From DATBLE01 sp050258035 (GTDB lineage Bacteria > Actinomycetota > Thermoleophilia > Gaiellales > Gaiellaceae), in contig JBLMYA010000110.1 in assembly GCA_050258035.1 (NCBI GenBank), forward strand, positions 1 through 20,937: a DNA stretch of 20,937 nt. The letters are read 5' to 3'. Numbering within the stretch: the stretch's first letter is position 1; the number at the start of each line of letters is the position of its first letter. The translations under genes and the position numbers were made by a program. Of the stretch, positions 1 to 6,905 are shown one piece after another. A model generated the notes under the pieces. The model did no database searches, was not told the origin of the DNA, and was given only the letters and a program-made list of their open reading frames with translations.

Positions 1-621
1 GGGGCGTAGGCCGGCGACGGCCCGGCCACGGCGCGCGACCACCAGCACCGCGAAGACGAGGACCGTGCCGGAGAGGATCGTCGCCGCCGCGGCGAGCTGC
101 GGCGGCACCGTGCTGTCGGAGGCGATGTGGCGGACGACGTTGTCGCGAGTCGCGAAGAGGACGGTGCAGCCGAAGGCGTAGACGAGCCCGATCGCGCGGA
201 AGTGCTCCGGTCTCGCGCGCTCGGCGACGAGAGCGAGGCCGCCACCGACGATCGCCACCGCACCGACCAGGAGCGGAGCGCTGGCAGGCTCCCCGAGGGC
301 GAGGATTGCGATCGTCACAGCGACGAGCGGCGCCGCGCCCGCGATCACGGACGTCCGCGCCGGCCCCGCTTCCCGCACGCCGAGCACGAACAGGAGCTGA
401 GCGCCGCCCGGCGCGAGCAGGCCTGCCAGCATGTACGGCCAGAGCTCGCCGCCCCACTCGCGACCGACGAGCGCGACCACGGCGCACACGCAGAACCCGC
501 TGAACGAGGTCGCGAAGGCGCCGACGAGCGCGTCCCTGCTCCGCATCATCGAGAAGCCGAGCGCCACCGACATGCAGCCGAACAGGACTGCAGACGCGAG
601 CGAGAGAGCGACCCCTGACAC
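1..621 (-). CDS. EamA/DMT-family transporter, 3' end cut by window edge
   Basis: The first 207 codons of a membrane protein read leftwards off the window. The protein is almost entirely hydrophobic segments joined by short charged loops. Residues about 1-135 form one complete EamA repeat, ending with the typical LGEP (Glu111) followed by a Gly-rich helix (GAVAIVGGG). A second repeat begins near residue 143. Families of this type are about 280-310 aa, so roughly a third is missing. They export or exchange small metabolites across the cytoplasmic membrane; the substrate cannot be read from sequence. The GTG at 621-619 is the only plausible start, because an in-frame stop lies at 642-640 and no other start codon falls between. 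The TAGGTT box 7 nt upstream suggests a leaderless mRNA. It diverges from the operon starting at 653. A drug/metabolite exporter is the likely call, but the family is assigned from memory of its pattern. Confidence 0.85.
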   Translation of the reverse strand, partial: MSGVALSLASAVLFGCMSVALGFSMMRSRDALVGAFATSFSGFCVCAVVALVGREWGGELWPYMLAGLLAPGGAQLLFVLGVREAGPARTSVIAGAAPLVAVTIAILALGEPASAPLLVGAVAIVGGGLALVAERARPEHFRAIGLVYAFGCTVLFATRDNVVRHIASDSTVPPQLAAAATILSGTVLVFAVLVVARRGRAVAGLRP

Positions 622-627
622 GGCTCC

Positions 628-647
628 GAACCTAACGGGTTAGGTTC
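628..647. promoter_or_regulatory. Perfect inverted repeat carrying back-to-back -10 boxes
   Basis: GAACCTAAC-GG-GTTAGGTTC is a perfect palindrome with 9-nt arms and a 2-nt centre. It fills almost all of the 31-nt gap between the divergent genes. Read rightwards, TAGGTT (641-646) ends 6 nt before the ATG at 653. Read leftwards, TAGGTT (634-629) ends 7 nt before the GTG at 621. Both arms therefore fit -10 elements of leaderless promoters, and the symmetry may also be an operator. No good -35 hexamer is seen at 16-18 nt for either direction (CTGACA at 615-620 is 20 nt away). Confidence 0.6.
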
Positions 648-652
648 TCGCG

Positions 653-1615
653 ATGAGGATCGAGCGGGTCTGCGTGGTCGGGGGCGGAGTGATCGGCAGC
701 CTCTACGCCGGACATCTCGCCTCGGTTGCCGAGGTCAGCGTCCTCACCCGCCGCAAGGAGCACGCCCGCGCGCTCACCGCCGAAGGCCTGCGGATCTCGG
801 GCAAGTCGGACTTCACCGCGACCGTCCACGCCACCGCCGACCCGACCGACCTCCCGGACTTCGATCTCGGCATTCTCGCGACGAAGGCCACCCAGCTCGA
901 AAAGGCGGCCGCGGCCCTCGCCGGCCGGTTCCCCGGCGCCACGCTGATGACGATCCAGAACGGCCTCGGCGCCGAGGAGCTCGTCCGCGCCCACGGTGAC
1001 TGGCCCCTGCTGTCCGCGGTCACGTTCATGAGCGGGGTTCGACACGGCGACACGCACGTCGAGTACGAGCTCGACACCGAGACCTGGCTCGGGCCCTTCG
1101 CGGAGACGGCCACGCACGAGCAGGCGCACGAGGTCGAGTCGCTGCTCCTCGCCTCGGGGCTCCGAGCACGCGCCTTTCCCGACCTGCGGCCGGCGCAGTG
1201 GTCGAAGCTCATCTTCAACGCGACCGTGAACACGGTTGCGGCGCTCACCGACCTGCCGCACGTGAGCGCGTTCGCCGCGCGAGAGCACGAGACCGATCTC
1301 GGCAACCTCGTCCACGACCTGATGGACGAGGGGAAGGCGGTTGCAGCCGCCGCAGGCATCGAGCTCCACGAAGATCCGTGGGAGATGAACGTCCACGCCG
1401 TCCGCCGCGGGGAGACCCTCGCCGCCGAGGGGCACTACGCCCACGTCCCGTCGATGCTCGAGGACGTCCGAGCGGGGCGGGCCACGGAGGTCGACTTCAT
1501 CACCGGCGCGCTCGTCCGGGAGGCCCGGCAGCACGGCATCCCGGTTCCGCTCCACACGGCCGTGTATCGGCTCGTCAAGGCCCGCGAGCACCCAGACGAG
1601 CGAGAACGAGAATGA
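653..1615 (+). CDS. Ketopantoate reductase-like (PanE/ApbA family) dehydrogenase, copy 1
   Basis: A 320-aa protein, slightly longer than the usual PanE length of about 300. It has an N-terminal Rossmann fold with the dinucleotide motif GGGVIGS at residues 10-16, NGLG at 103-106, and the family's catalytic lysine in SKLIFNATVN (Lys185, with Asn189 and Asn193). A helical C-terminal domain includes PSMLEDV. The family reduces 2-oxo acids such as ketopantoate with NAD(P)H, or works in reverse on 2-hydroxy acids. It is the first gene of a five-gene operon and its stop overlaps the next start by 4 nt (ATGA). A close paralogue follows immediately and no other pantothenate gene is nearby, so a catabolic dehydrogenase role is more likely than pantothenate synthesis (inference). 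The ATG start sits 6 nt after a TAGGTT box with no Shine-Dalgarno, suggesting leaderless translation. Confidence 0.88.
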   Translation: MRIERVCVVGGGVIGSLYAGHLASVAEVSVLTRRKEHARALTAEGLRISGKSDFTATVHATADPTDLPDFDLGILATKATQLEKAAAALAGRFPGATLMTIQNGLGAEELVRAHGDWPLLSAVTFMSGVRHGDTHVEYELDTETWLGPFAETATHEQAHEVESLLLASGLRARAFPDLRPAQWSKLIFNATVNTVAALTDLPHVSAFAAREHETDLGNLVHDLMDEGKAVAAAAGIELHEDPWEMNVHAVRRGETLAAEGHYAHVPSMLEDVRAGRATEVDFITGALVREARQHGIPVPLHTAVYRLVKAREHPDERERE

Positions 1616-2514
1616 GAATCACTATCATCGGCTGCGGCGCCGTCGGCTCCCTCTTCGCCGCGAACCTCGGCACGCTCGACGACGTCGAGGTGTGGGCGTG
1701 CGACCCGTGGCAGGAGCACGTCGACGCGATCAACGCCCGCGGTCTCAGGCTGTCGGGCGCCGGGGAGGTCGTCGGCCGGGTCCAGGCCACCTCCGATCCG
1801 GCCGCGCTCCCGCCCTCCGACCTCGGGATCGTCGCCGTGAAGAGCATGCACACGTCGGAGGCGGTCGCCGCCACCGCGCACGCATTCGAGCACGGCGCCG
1901 TCTGCTCGGTGCAGAACGGCGCCGGCAACGAGGAGCTGATCGCCGAGCACGTCCGCGAGGTGATCCGCGGGACGACCTTCCCCGCCGGGCACGTGATCGA
2001 GCCCGGCCACGTCGGCTGGGACACGAGGGGTGACACGCACATCGGCCCGTTCGAGCCGAGCGCGGCGCCGATGGACAAGGTCGAGGCGCTCGCCGACGCC
2101 TGCACCCGCGCCGGCATGCCGACCCACGCGCTGGCGGACGCCCGCGGTGCGCAGTGGCGCAAGCTGATCTTCAACGCCGCCTCGAACGCGATCGCCGCGC
2201 TCACCGGCCGGACGCACGGCCAGGTCGCCGAGCCGCCGACCCGCGGGCTCGCGTGGGCCGTGATGGCCGAGGGCAGGGCGGTCGCCGACGCGCAGGGCAT
2301 CACGCTGGACATGAGCCCCGAGGAGCTGTTCGACCATGCAGCGCGCAGGGACGTCGCCTACGGCCACAAGCCGAGCATGCTCCAGGACGTCGAGGCCGGG
2401 CGCGAGACCGAGATCGACTTCCTGAACGGCGCGATCGTCGCCTTCGGCGAGCGTCACGGAGTCGACGCGCCGCTCAACCGCGCACTCACGCAACTGATCA
2501 AGGGGAGGACATGA
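1612..2514 (+). CDS. Ketopantoate reductase-like (PanE/ApbA family) dehydrogenase, copy 2
   Basis: A 300-aa protein clearly paralogous to the preceding one. It has GCGAVGS at residues 7-13, QNGAGNEEL from 101, KLIFNAASN with the presumed catalytic Lys184 plus Asn188 and Asn192, and PSMLQDVEAGRETEIDFLNG near the C terminus, matching the same block in copy 1. The ATG lies inside ATGA, overlapping the stop of copy 1, and its own stop overlaps the next gene's ATG, so translation is probably coupled. Two tandem PanE-like enzymes may handle different 2-oxo/2-hydroxy acids or form a heteromer. Neither can be assigned as the housekeeping panE from sequence alone. Confidence 0.88.
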   Translation: MRITIIGCGAVGSLFAANLGTLDDVEVWACDPWQEHVDAINARGLRLSGAGEVVGRVQATSDPAALPPSDLGIVAVKSMHTSEAVAATAHAFEHGAVCSVQNGAGNEELIAEHVREVIRGTTFPAGHVIEPGHVGWDTRGDTHIGPFEPSAAPMDKVEALADACTRAGMPTHALADARGAQWRKLIFNAASNAIAALTGRTHGQVAEPPTRGLAWAVMAEGRAVADAQGITLDMSPEELFDHAARRDVAYGHKPSMLQDVEAGRETEIDFLNGAIVAFGERHGVDAPLNRALTQLIKGRT

Positions 2515-3617
2515 CGAGCACGCAGGAGATCGAACGGAGGTATGCGAACGTCCGCGAGGCGGCGGCCCGCGACGGCCTGGACGCAGTCGTCGTCGCAGGT
2601 TCCGAGTACACGGGTTTCGAGGGCGCGGTGCGCTACCTGTCCGGCTTTCGCATCCTCCACCGCTACGCCTACGTCGTCCTTCCCGTCGAGGGCGACCCTT
2701 CTGTCGTCTTTCCCAAGGAGGCGCGCTGGGTGGGTGACCACTCCGAGGCCTGGATCGATGACAAGGTGTTCGCCGAGCGCCCCGGGCAGTGGATCGCCGA
2801 CCGCGGGTTCCAGAAGATCGGTGTCTACGGCCTCGACTACGTGATGCCGGTGCGCGACTACCGCCCGCTCGCCGACGTCGCCGTGCCCTGGGACGAGGGC
2901 TTCGACCTCGCGCGCGCGGTGAAGAGCGAGGAGGAGCTCGCGTCGGTGAGGGAGAGCTTCCGGATCAACGAGGACGGCGTCCGGGCGGTGCTCGCCGAGT
3001 ACGGGGTCGGCAAGACCGAGGCCGAGCTGATGGGCGTGGCGGAGCGCGTCTTCGCCGCCGCCGGCACCTACCGGACGACGATGGACATGGTCCTGACCGG
3101 CGAGAACGGCGGCGCTGGACCGGAGTTCAAGTTCCCGTCGCTGCGCCGCATCGGCCGGGACGACCTGCTCCTCTACGGCCTCGAGATCGCCGGGCCCGGC
3201 GGCCACTGGGTCGAGTTCTCGCGCCCGATCTGCGCGGGGCAGCCGAGCGAAGCGACCCGCGCCGCCCTCGACGCCTACCACGAGTACTTCGAAGCCGCGA
3301 AGCAGACGATGAAGGCCGGCGCGAGCGCTCACGACGTCCACACGGCCGTCTCGAAGCCGTTCCTCGACCGCGGGTTCACCCTCGGCCACGTCACCGGCCA
3401 CTCGATCGGGATGACGATGATCGAGCACCCACGGGTCGGCGAGGGGATCGAGGTCGAGCTGCGTGAGAACATGGTCGTCTCCATGCACCCGCACGCGATC
3501 ACGAAGGACGAGCAGACGTGCCTCTACATGCAGGACACGTGGCTCGTCACGCCGGACGGCGGGCGGCCGTTCTCGCAGGTGCCGATCAGGATCTTCGAAG
3601 GCGGCGAGCAGCTGTGA
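2511..3617 (+). CDS. M24-family (creatinase/aminopeptidase P-like) protein with degenerate metal site
   Basis: A 368-aa protein with a creatinase-like N-terminal domain (about 1-140) and a C-terminal M24 pita-bread domain (about 150-368). Canonical M24 peptidases bind two metals through Asp, Asp, His, Glu, Glu. Here the aligned positions appear to be Glu225 (LEIAGPGGHW), Glu235 (VEFSRP), His297 (GHSIG retained), His326 in place of Glu (VSMHPHA) and Gln341 in place of Glu (QDTWLVT). Only the His is kept, so metallopeptidase activity is doubtful. Some M24-fold enzymes, notably creatinase, hydrolyse C-N bonds without metal, so a non-peptidase hydrolase is the better guess. The start is well supported: ATG at 2511 overlaps the upstream stop, and AGGGGAGG lies at 2501-2508. 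Residue assignments are by eye. Confidence 0.85.
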   Translation: MTSTQEIERRYANVREAAARDGLDAVVVAGSEYTGFEGAVRYLSGFRILHRYAYVVLPVEGDPSVVFPKEARWVGDHSEAWIDDKVFAERPGQWIADRGFQKIGVYGLDYVMPVRDYRPLADVAVPWDEGFDLARAVKSEEELASVRESFRINEDGVRAVLAEYGVGKTEAELMGVAERVFAAAGTYRTTMDMVLTGENGGAGPEFKFPSLRRIGRDDLLLYGLEIAGPGGHWVEFSRPICAGQPSEATRAALDAYHEYFEAAKQTMKAGASAHDVHTAVSKPFLDRGFTLGHVTGHSIGMTMIEHPRVGEGIEVELRENMVVSMHPHAITKDEQTCLYMQDTWLVTPDGGRPFSQVPIRIFEGGEQL

Positions 3618-4675
3618 ACGGGCTCGACTTCTTCGTCGAGGCCGTCCCGCCGGCGCTCGCGGTCGAGTACGGCCGCCGCGTCGAGGAGTCCGGCTTCCGG
3701 GCCGCCTGGTTCCCGGAGATCACCTTCGGCGACTCGTTCGGTCCCGCGACCGCGACGGCGACCGGTACCGATCGGCTCCTGCTCGGCACGGGCGTGGTCG
3801 GCATCTGGAGCCGCTCGCCGGTGACGATGGCGCTCCAGGCGGCCTCCCTGAACGAGCTCTCCGACGGGCGGTTGCTGCTCGGCCTGGGCCTCCAGGCGCG
3901 GAACTACGTCGAGGGCTGGCACGACCGAACCTACGAGCGGCCGATCCGGGCGATGCGCGAGTACGTCACGATCCTGCGCCGCATCCTCGACGGCGAGCCC
4001 GTCAGCTTCGAGGGCGAGATCTTCTCCGTCCGCGACTTCCAGCTCCAGCTGCCCCCGCCCGAGCGGCCGCCGAGGATCTACCTGGCGGCGATCGGCCCGC
4101 AGATGGTCAGGCTCGCGGGCGAGCTCGCCGACGGCGCGATCGGATACTGCTGGTCGGCGGCGTACGTGCGCGACGTCGTCATGCCGGCGCTGGCGGAGGG
4201 CGCCGCCCGGGCGGGCCGGACGATCGACGAGGTGGACGTCGCCTGCGGCTACCCGACGGTCGTGGCGGAGGACGGCAGCGGTCTCGAGGAGGCGAAGGGC
4301 CAGGTGCTGATGTTCGCGACCGCCACCAGCTCGTCGCCGTTCTACGCGCAGAGCTTCGCCGCGGCCGGGTTCGCCGACGAGGTGCGCGAGATCCAGGAGC
4401 GGGTCGCCGCCGGCGACGCGGACGGTGCCCTCGCCGCGATCGGCGACGAGATCGCCGATGCGATGACCGTCTCCGGCACGCCTGAGGACGTCCGGCGCCG
4501 CGTCGGCGAGCTGCATGACGCAGGCGTCGACACGGTGGCGGTCAATCCGTCCCCGCCCGGACTCTGGTATCCCCTGTACCAGGGCCACTTCCCGGAGGGG
4601 TTCCCGATGCGCGAGTTCTCCTTCCCGGACTACCTCGGGCAGATGGACGACGCGCTGCGACTGATCGGAGGTTGA
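3614..4675 (+). CDS. LLM-class (luciferase-like) flavin/F420-dependent oxidoreductase
   Basis: A 353-aa TIM-barrel protein of the bacterial luciferase superfamily. Family-like stretches include the N-terminal VEESGFRAAWFPEI, LLLGTGVVGIWSRSP, the conserved LSDGRLLLGLGLQ near residue 90, the YERPIRAMREYVTILR helix and a C-terminal GTPEDVRRRVGELHDAGVDT. Members use FMNH2 or F420 for monooxygenation or hydride transfer; the cofactor is not decidable here. I choose the GTG at 3614, which overlaps the previous stop by 4 nt (GTGA) and follows GAAGGCGG. A longer in-frame extension to 3518 would lie inside the M24 gene and shows no family features. It is the fourth gene of the operon, between the M24 protein and the guanidino-enzyme homologue. 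Confidence 0.87.
   Translation: MNGLDFFVEAVPPALAVEYGRRVEESGFRAAWFPEITFGDSFGPATATATGTDRLLLGTGVVGIWSRSPVTMALQAASLNELSDGRLLLGLGLQARNYVEGWHDRTYERPIRAMREYVTILRRILDGEPVSFEGEIFSVRDFQLQLPPPERPPRIYLAAIGPQMVRLAGELADGAIGYCWSAAYVRDVVMPALAEGAARAGRTIDEVDVACGYPTVVAEDGSGLEEAKGQVLMFATATSSSPFYAQSFAAAGFADEVREIQERVAAGDADGALAAIGDEIADAMTVSGTPEDVRRRVGELHDAGVDTVAVNPSPPGLWYPLYQGHFPEGFPMREFSFPDYLGQMDDALRLIGG
4667..4671 (+). promoter_or_regulatory. Shine-Dalgarno that decides the start of the amidinotransferase-like gene
   Basis: GGAGG is 6 nt from the ATG at 4678 but directly abuts the TTG at 4672. The spacing favours ATG 4678 and removes two residues from the longest reading. Confidence 0.75.
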
Positions 4676-4677
4676 CG

Positions 4678-5841
4678 ATGCTCGAGGAGGAAGGCGTCCG
4701 CGCCCGCGAGGCCGTTCCCTTCGCCGTCCGCACGGCCGACGGTGACACGATCGAGTTGACGTACTCGTCGCCACGGGTCGCAGAGGAGCACGACGAGCTC
4801 GAGGTGCTCGAGTCCCTGCCGTGGTTCGAGAGCGGGAAGCCGCTCCGCAACTACGTGCTCCACGAGACCGACTTCTACGACGAGGTCGAGCAGATCTGGG
4901 GTCGAACGTGGGGCGCCGAGGGGATCGGGACGCTGCGGGAGGTGCTCGTCTCACGGCCGACCGAGAACGAGATCAGGCCCGAGTACGCGAAGGAGTGGCA
5001 GTACTACTACTCGAGCGCCGCGGGGAACGCCGATCTCGGCAGGCTCCAGGCGCAGTTCGATGAGTACTACGAGGTGCTCGCCGGCCACGGCGTCCGCGTC
5101 AACTACCTCGAGGCGCCCGTGCCCGCGATCGGTGCGTACGGGTACATCAAGAACCTCGTCACGCTGGCGGGCGCGGGCCTGTGCGTGCGCGGCGGCGTGG
5201 TGCTGCACCGCTACGGCCTCGGCTCCTGGCAGCGTGGCCGCGAGGTGATCTGGGCGAAGGCGCTCGCGGCGCTCCAAGTCCCGATCTACCTGACCATCCA
5301 CGGGCGCGGGATCTGCGAGCCCGGCGCCGGCCGCTGGCTGGACTCGAGGACGTTCGTCTTCAACGAGAGCGTCGTCGCGAACGAGGAGGGGTTGCGGCAG
5401 CTCCGGTTCGTGCTCGAGGGCCTCGGCGTCGAGCTCGTCGTCACGCACAGCCCCGGCTGGTACGACTCGATCGGCCAAGGCTCGATCGGCACGTCGCACA
5501 TGGACATGGTCTGCCTCGTCCCCGACCGGCGCGTGATCGTGCTCGCGCCGCACCTCGTCAACTACGGCTTCGTCCGCTGGCTGAAGGAGCGCGACTTCCG
5601 GATCGTCGAGGTGCCGCTCGAGGAGTACTGGGACCTGGCGGTGAACGGCGTCACGCTGGAGCCCGGCAAGGTTGTCGTCAACAACGGGTCGCGGACGGTC
5701 GTCGAAGCGCTCGAAGGCGCGGGCGTCGAGGTGATCCAGGTCGACTTCTCCGAGAGCCAGCGCTTCGCGATCGCGGGCCTCCACTGTGCGACGCTGGAGC
5801 TGGTGCGCGACCAGCCCGGGCCGCTGCTCGATCTGGCCTAG
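4678..5841 (+). CDS. Amidinotransferase/DDAH/arginine-deiminase superfamily protein
   Basis: A 387-aa protein with the sequence pattern of guanidino-modifying enzymes. The presumed catalytic His is in GTSHMDMV (His274, with Asp276), and the nucleophilic Cys lies near the C terminus in GLHCATLEL (Cys370), the usual place for this superfamily. NEEGLRQLRFVLE also resembles a family block. The region that normally carries the substrate-binding EGGD motif reads EPGAG (Glu214 onward), so the guanidine-binding Asp seems absent and substrate specificity is uncertain. Known relatives convert arginine, dimethylarginine or glycine plus arginine. The ATG at 4678 is preferred over TTG 4672 because of GGAGG spacing. 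Last gene of the operon; its TAG stop overlaps the stop of the convergent permease gene within a shared CTAG. Confidence 0.78.
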   Translation: MLEEEGVRAREAVPFAVRTADGDTIELTYSSPRVAEEHDELEVLESLPWFESGKPLRNYVLHETDFYDEVEQIWGRTWGAEGIGTLREVLVSRPTENEIRPEYAKEWQYYYSSAAGNADLGRLQAQFDEYYEVLAGHGVRVNYLEAPVPAIGAYGYIKNLVTLAGAGLCVRGGVVLHRYGLGSWQRGREVIWAKALAALQVPIYLTIHGRGICEPGAGRWLDSRTFVFNESVVANEEGLRQLRFVLEGLGVELVVTHSPGWYDSIGQGSIGTSHMDMVCLVPDRRVIVLAPHLVNYGFVRWLKERDFRIVEVPLEEYWDLAVNGVTLEPGKVVVNNGSRTVVEALEGAGVEVIQVDFSESQRFAIAGLHCATLELVRDQPGPLLDLA

Positions 5842-6905
5842 ACGCCCGCCTCGGGCGCAGGCGCGGGAGCCGGCGGCTCGGGGCCGCTCGGTCTGCCGCG
5901 CAGCGAGCGGGGCAGCGAGAACTCCTTCCCGCCGGTGATCCCGCTCGGTCGGAGCAGGAGGATCACGAGCATCACGATCGCGACGCCGACGAGGCTGGTG
6001 CCCGCCGGCGCCTTGATCCCCCAGCCGAAGACGTGGATCCCCAGCTCGGAGTTCCCGAGCAGGATGGTGAGGAGGCTGATCGTGATCGACCCGATCACGG
6101 CGCCGAACAGGCTCGAGATGCCACCGACGACGAGCATCGCGAGGGTGAGGAAGGTGAGGTCGAGGTAGACCTGGTTGGTGGCGATGCTCCCGAGCAGGTG
6201 GACGTAGAGTCCGCCGGCGAAGCCGGAGAGCGCGCCCGAGAGCGTGAAGGCGAGAAGGCGCTGGCGATGGATGTCGATGCCGGCGGCGCGGGCAGCGGCG
6301 GGATCTTCCCGGGCGGCGCGCAGCTGGCGGCCGAAACGGCTGCGCTGATAGGCGAACGCCACGCAGATGACCGCGGCCGCCCCGGCGGTCGCCTGCCGGT
6401 AGTCCGTGGTCGTCGGGATCAGCGACAGCACCGTCGACCCGGGCCCGATGCTCGTCCAGTACGTGAGGATGTTGTAGGTGATGCCCAGCACCGCGAGCGT
6501 CGAGATGCCGGCGGCGATGCCGGACAGGCGCATGAGCGGGATCCCGACCACGAACGCGTAGACCGCCCCGAGCCCGGCGGCGAGCGCGAGCGACCACGGG
6601 CTCGAGATCGTGTGGTCCCGCAGGAGCGGGAACAGGGTCGGGAGCACGCCCCGCTTCGAGTCGAGCGGGATGGTCATCACGCCGCTCGCGAACGCGCCCA
6701 CGGCGACGAAGCTGACCTGGCCGAAGGAGATCACGCCGGAGTTGCCGACGAAGACGTAGAGGGCGGTGACGAGCGCGACGTAGACGATCGCGTTCTGGAA
6801 TTTGACCTGGTCGCCGCTCGTCACCCACAGGCTGGAGGCGACCGCCAGCAGGACGACCAGGGCGATCGGCCCGAGCAGCTCGGTCAGCCAGCCCCCGCGC
6901 CTCAT
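5838..6905 (-). CDS. livM: LIV-type ABC transporter permease (LivM family)
   Basis: A 355-aa integral membrane protein with about nine hydrophobic helices, typical of LivM. Supporting blocks are VGNSGVISFGQVSFVAVGAF (the conserved NxGxxSxGQ segment), RSRFGRQLRAAREDPAAARAAGID (the EAA-like cytoplasmic loop that contacts the ATPases), and GGISSLFGAVIGS near the C terminus. With LivH it forms the membrane channel of an importer for branched-chain amino acids or related amides, urea or aromatic compounds; the substrate is not fixed by the permease. The ATG at 6905 overlaps the livH stop by 4 nt. The proline/alanine-rich tail after residue 335 is low complexity. The stop shares CTAG with the facing gene, leaving no room for a separate terminator. 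Confidence 0.92.
   Translation of the reverse strand: MRRGGWLTELLGPIALVVLLAVASSLWVTSGDQVKFQNAIVYVALVTALYVFVGNSGVISFGQVSFVAVGAFASGVMTIPLDSKRGVLPTLFPLLRDHTISSPWSLALAAGLGAVYAFVVGIPLMRLSGIAAGISTLAVLGITYNILTYWTSIGPGSTVLSLIPTTTDYRQATAGAAAVICVAFAYQRSRFGRQLRAAREDPAAARAAGIDIHRQRLLAFTLSGALSGFAGGLYVHLLGSIATNQVYLDLTFLTLAMLVVGGISSLFGAVIGSITISLLTILLGNSELGIHVFGWGIKAPAGTSLVGVAIVMLVILLLRPSGITGGKEFSLPRSLRGRPSGPEPPAPAPAPEAGV

Noticed and set aside
4672..4677. TTG start for the amidinotransferase-like gene
   Set aside because: It abuts GGAGG with no spacing, while ATG 4678 has the normal 6-nt gap.
4951..6828. Open frame of 625 codons on the minus strand across the amidinotransferase-like and LivM genes
   Set aside because: It is the Arg/Pro/Asp-rich shadow expected in GC-rich DNA and has no family features, while the overlapped genes are clearly recognisable.
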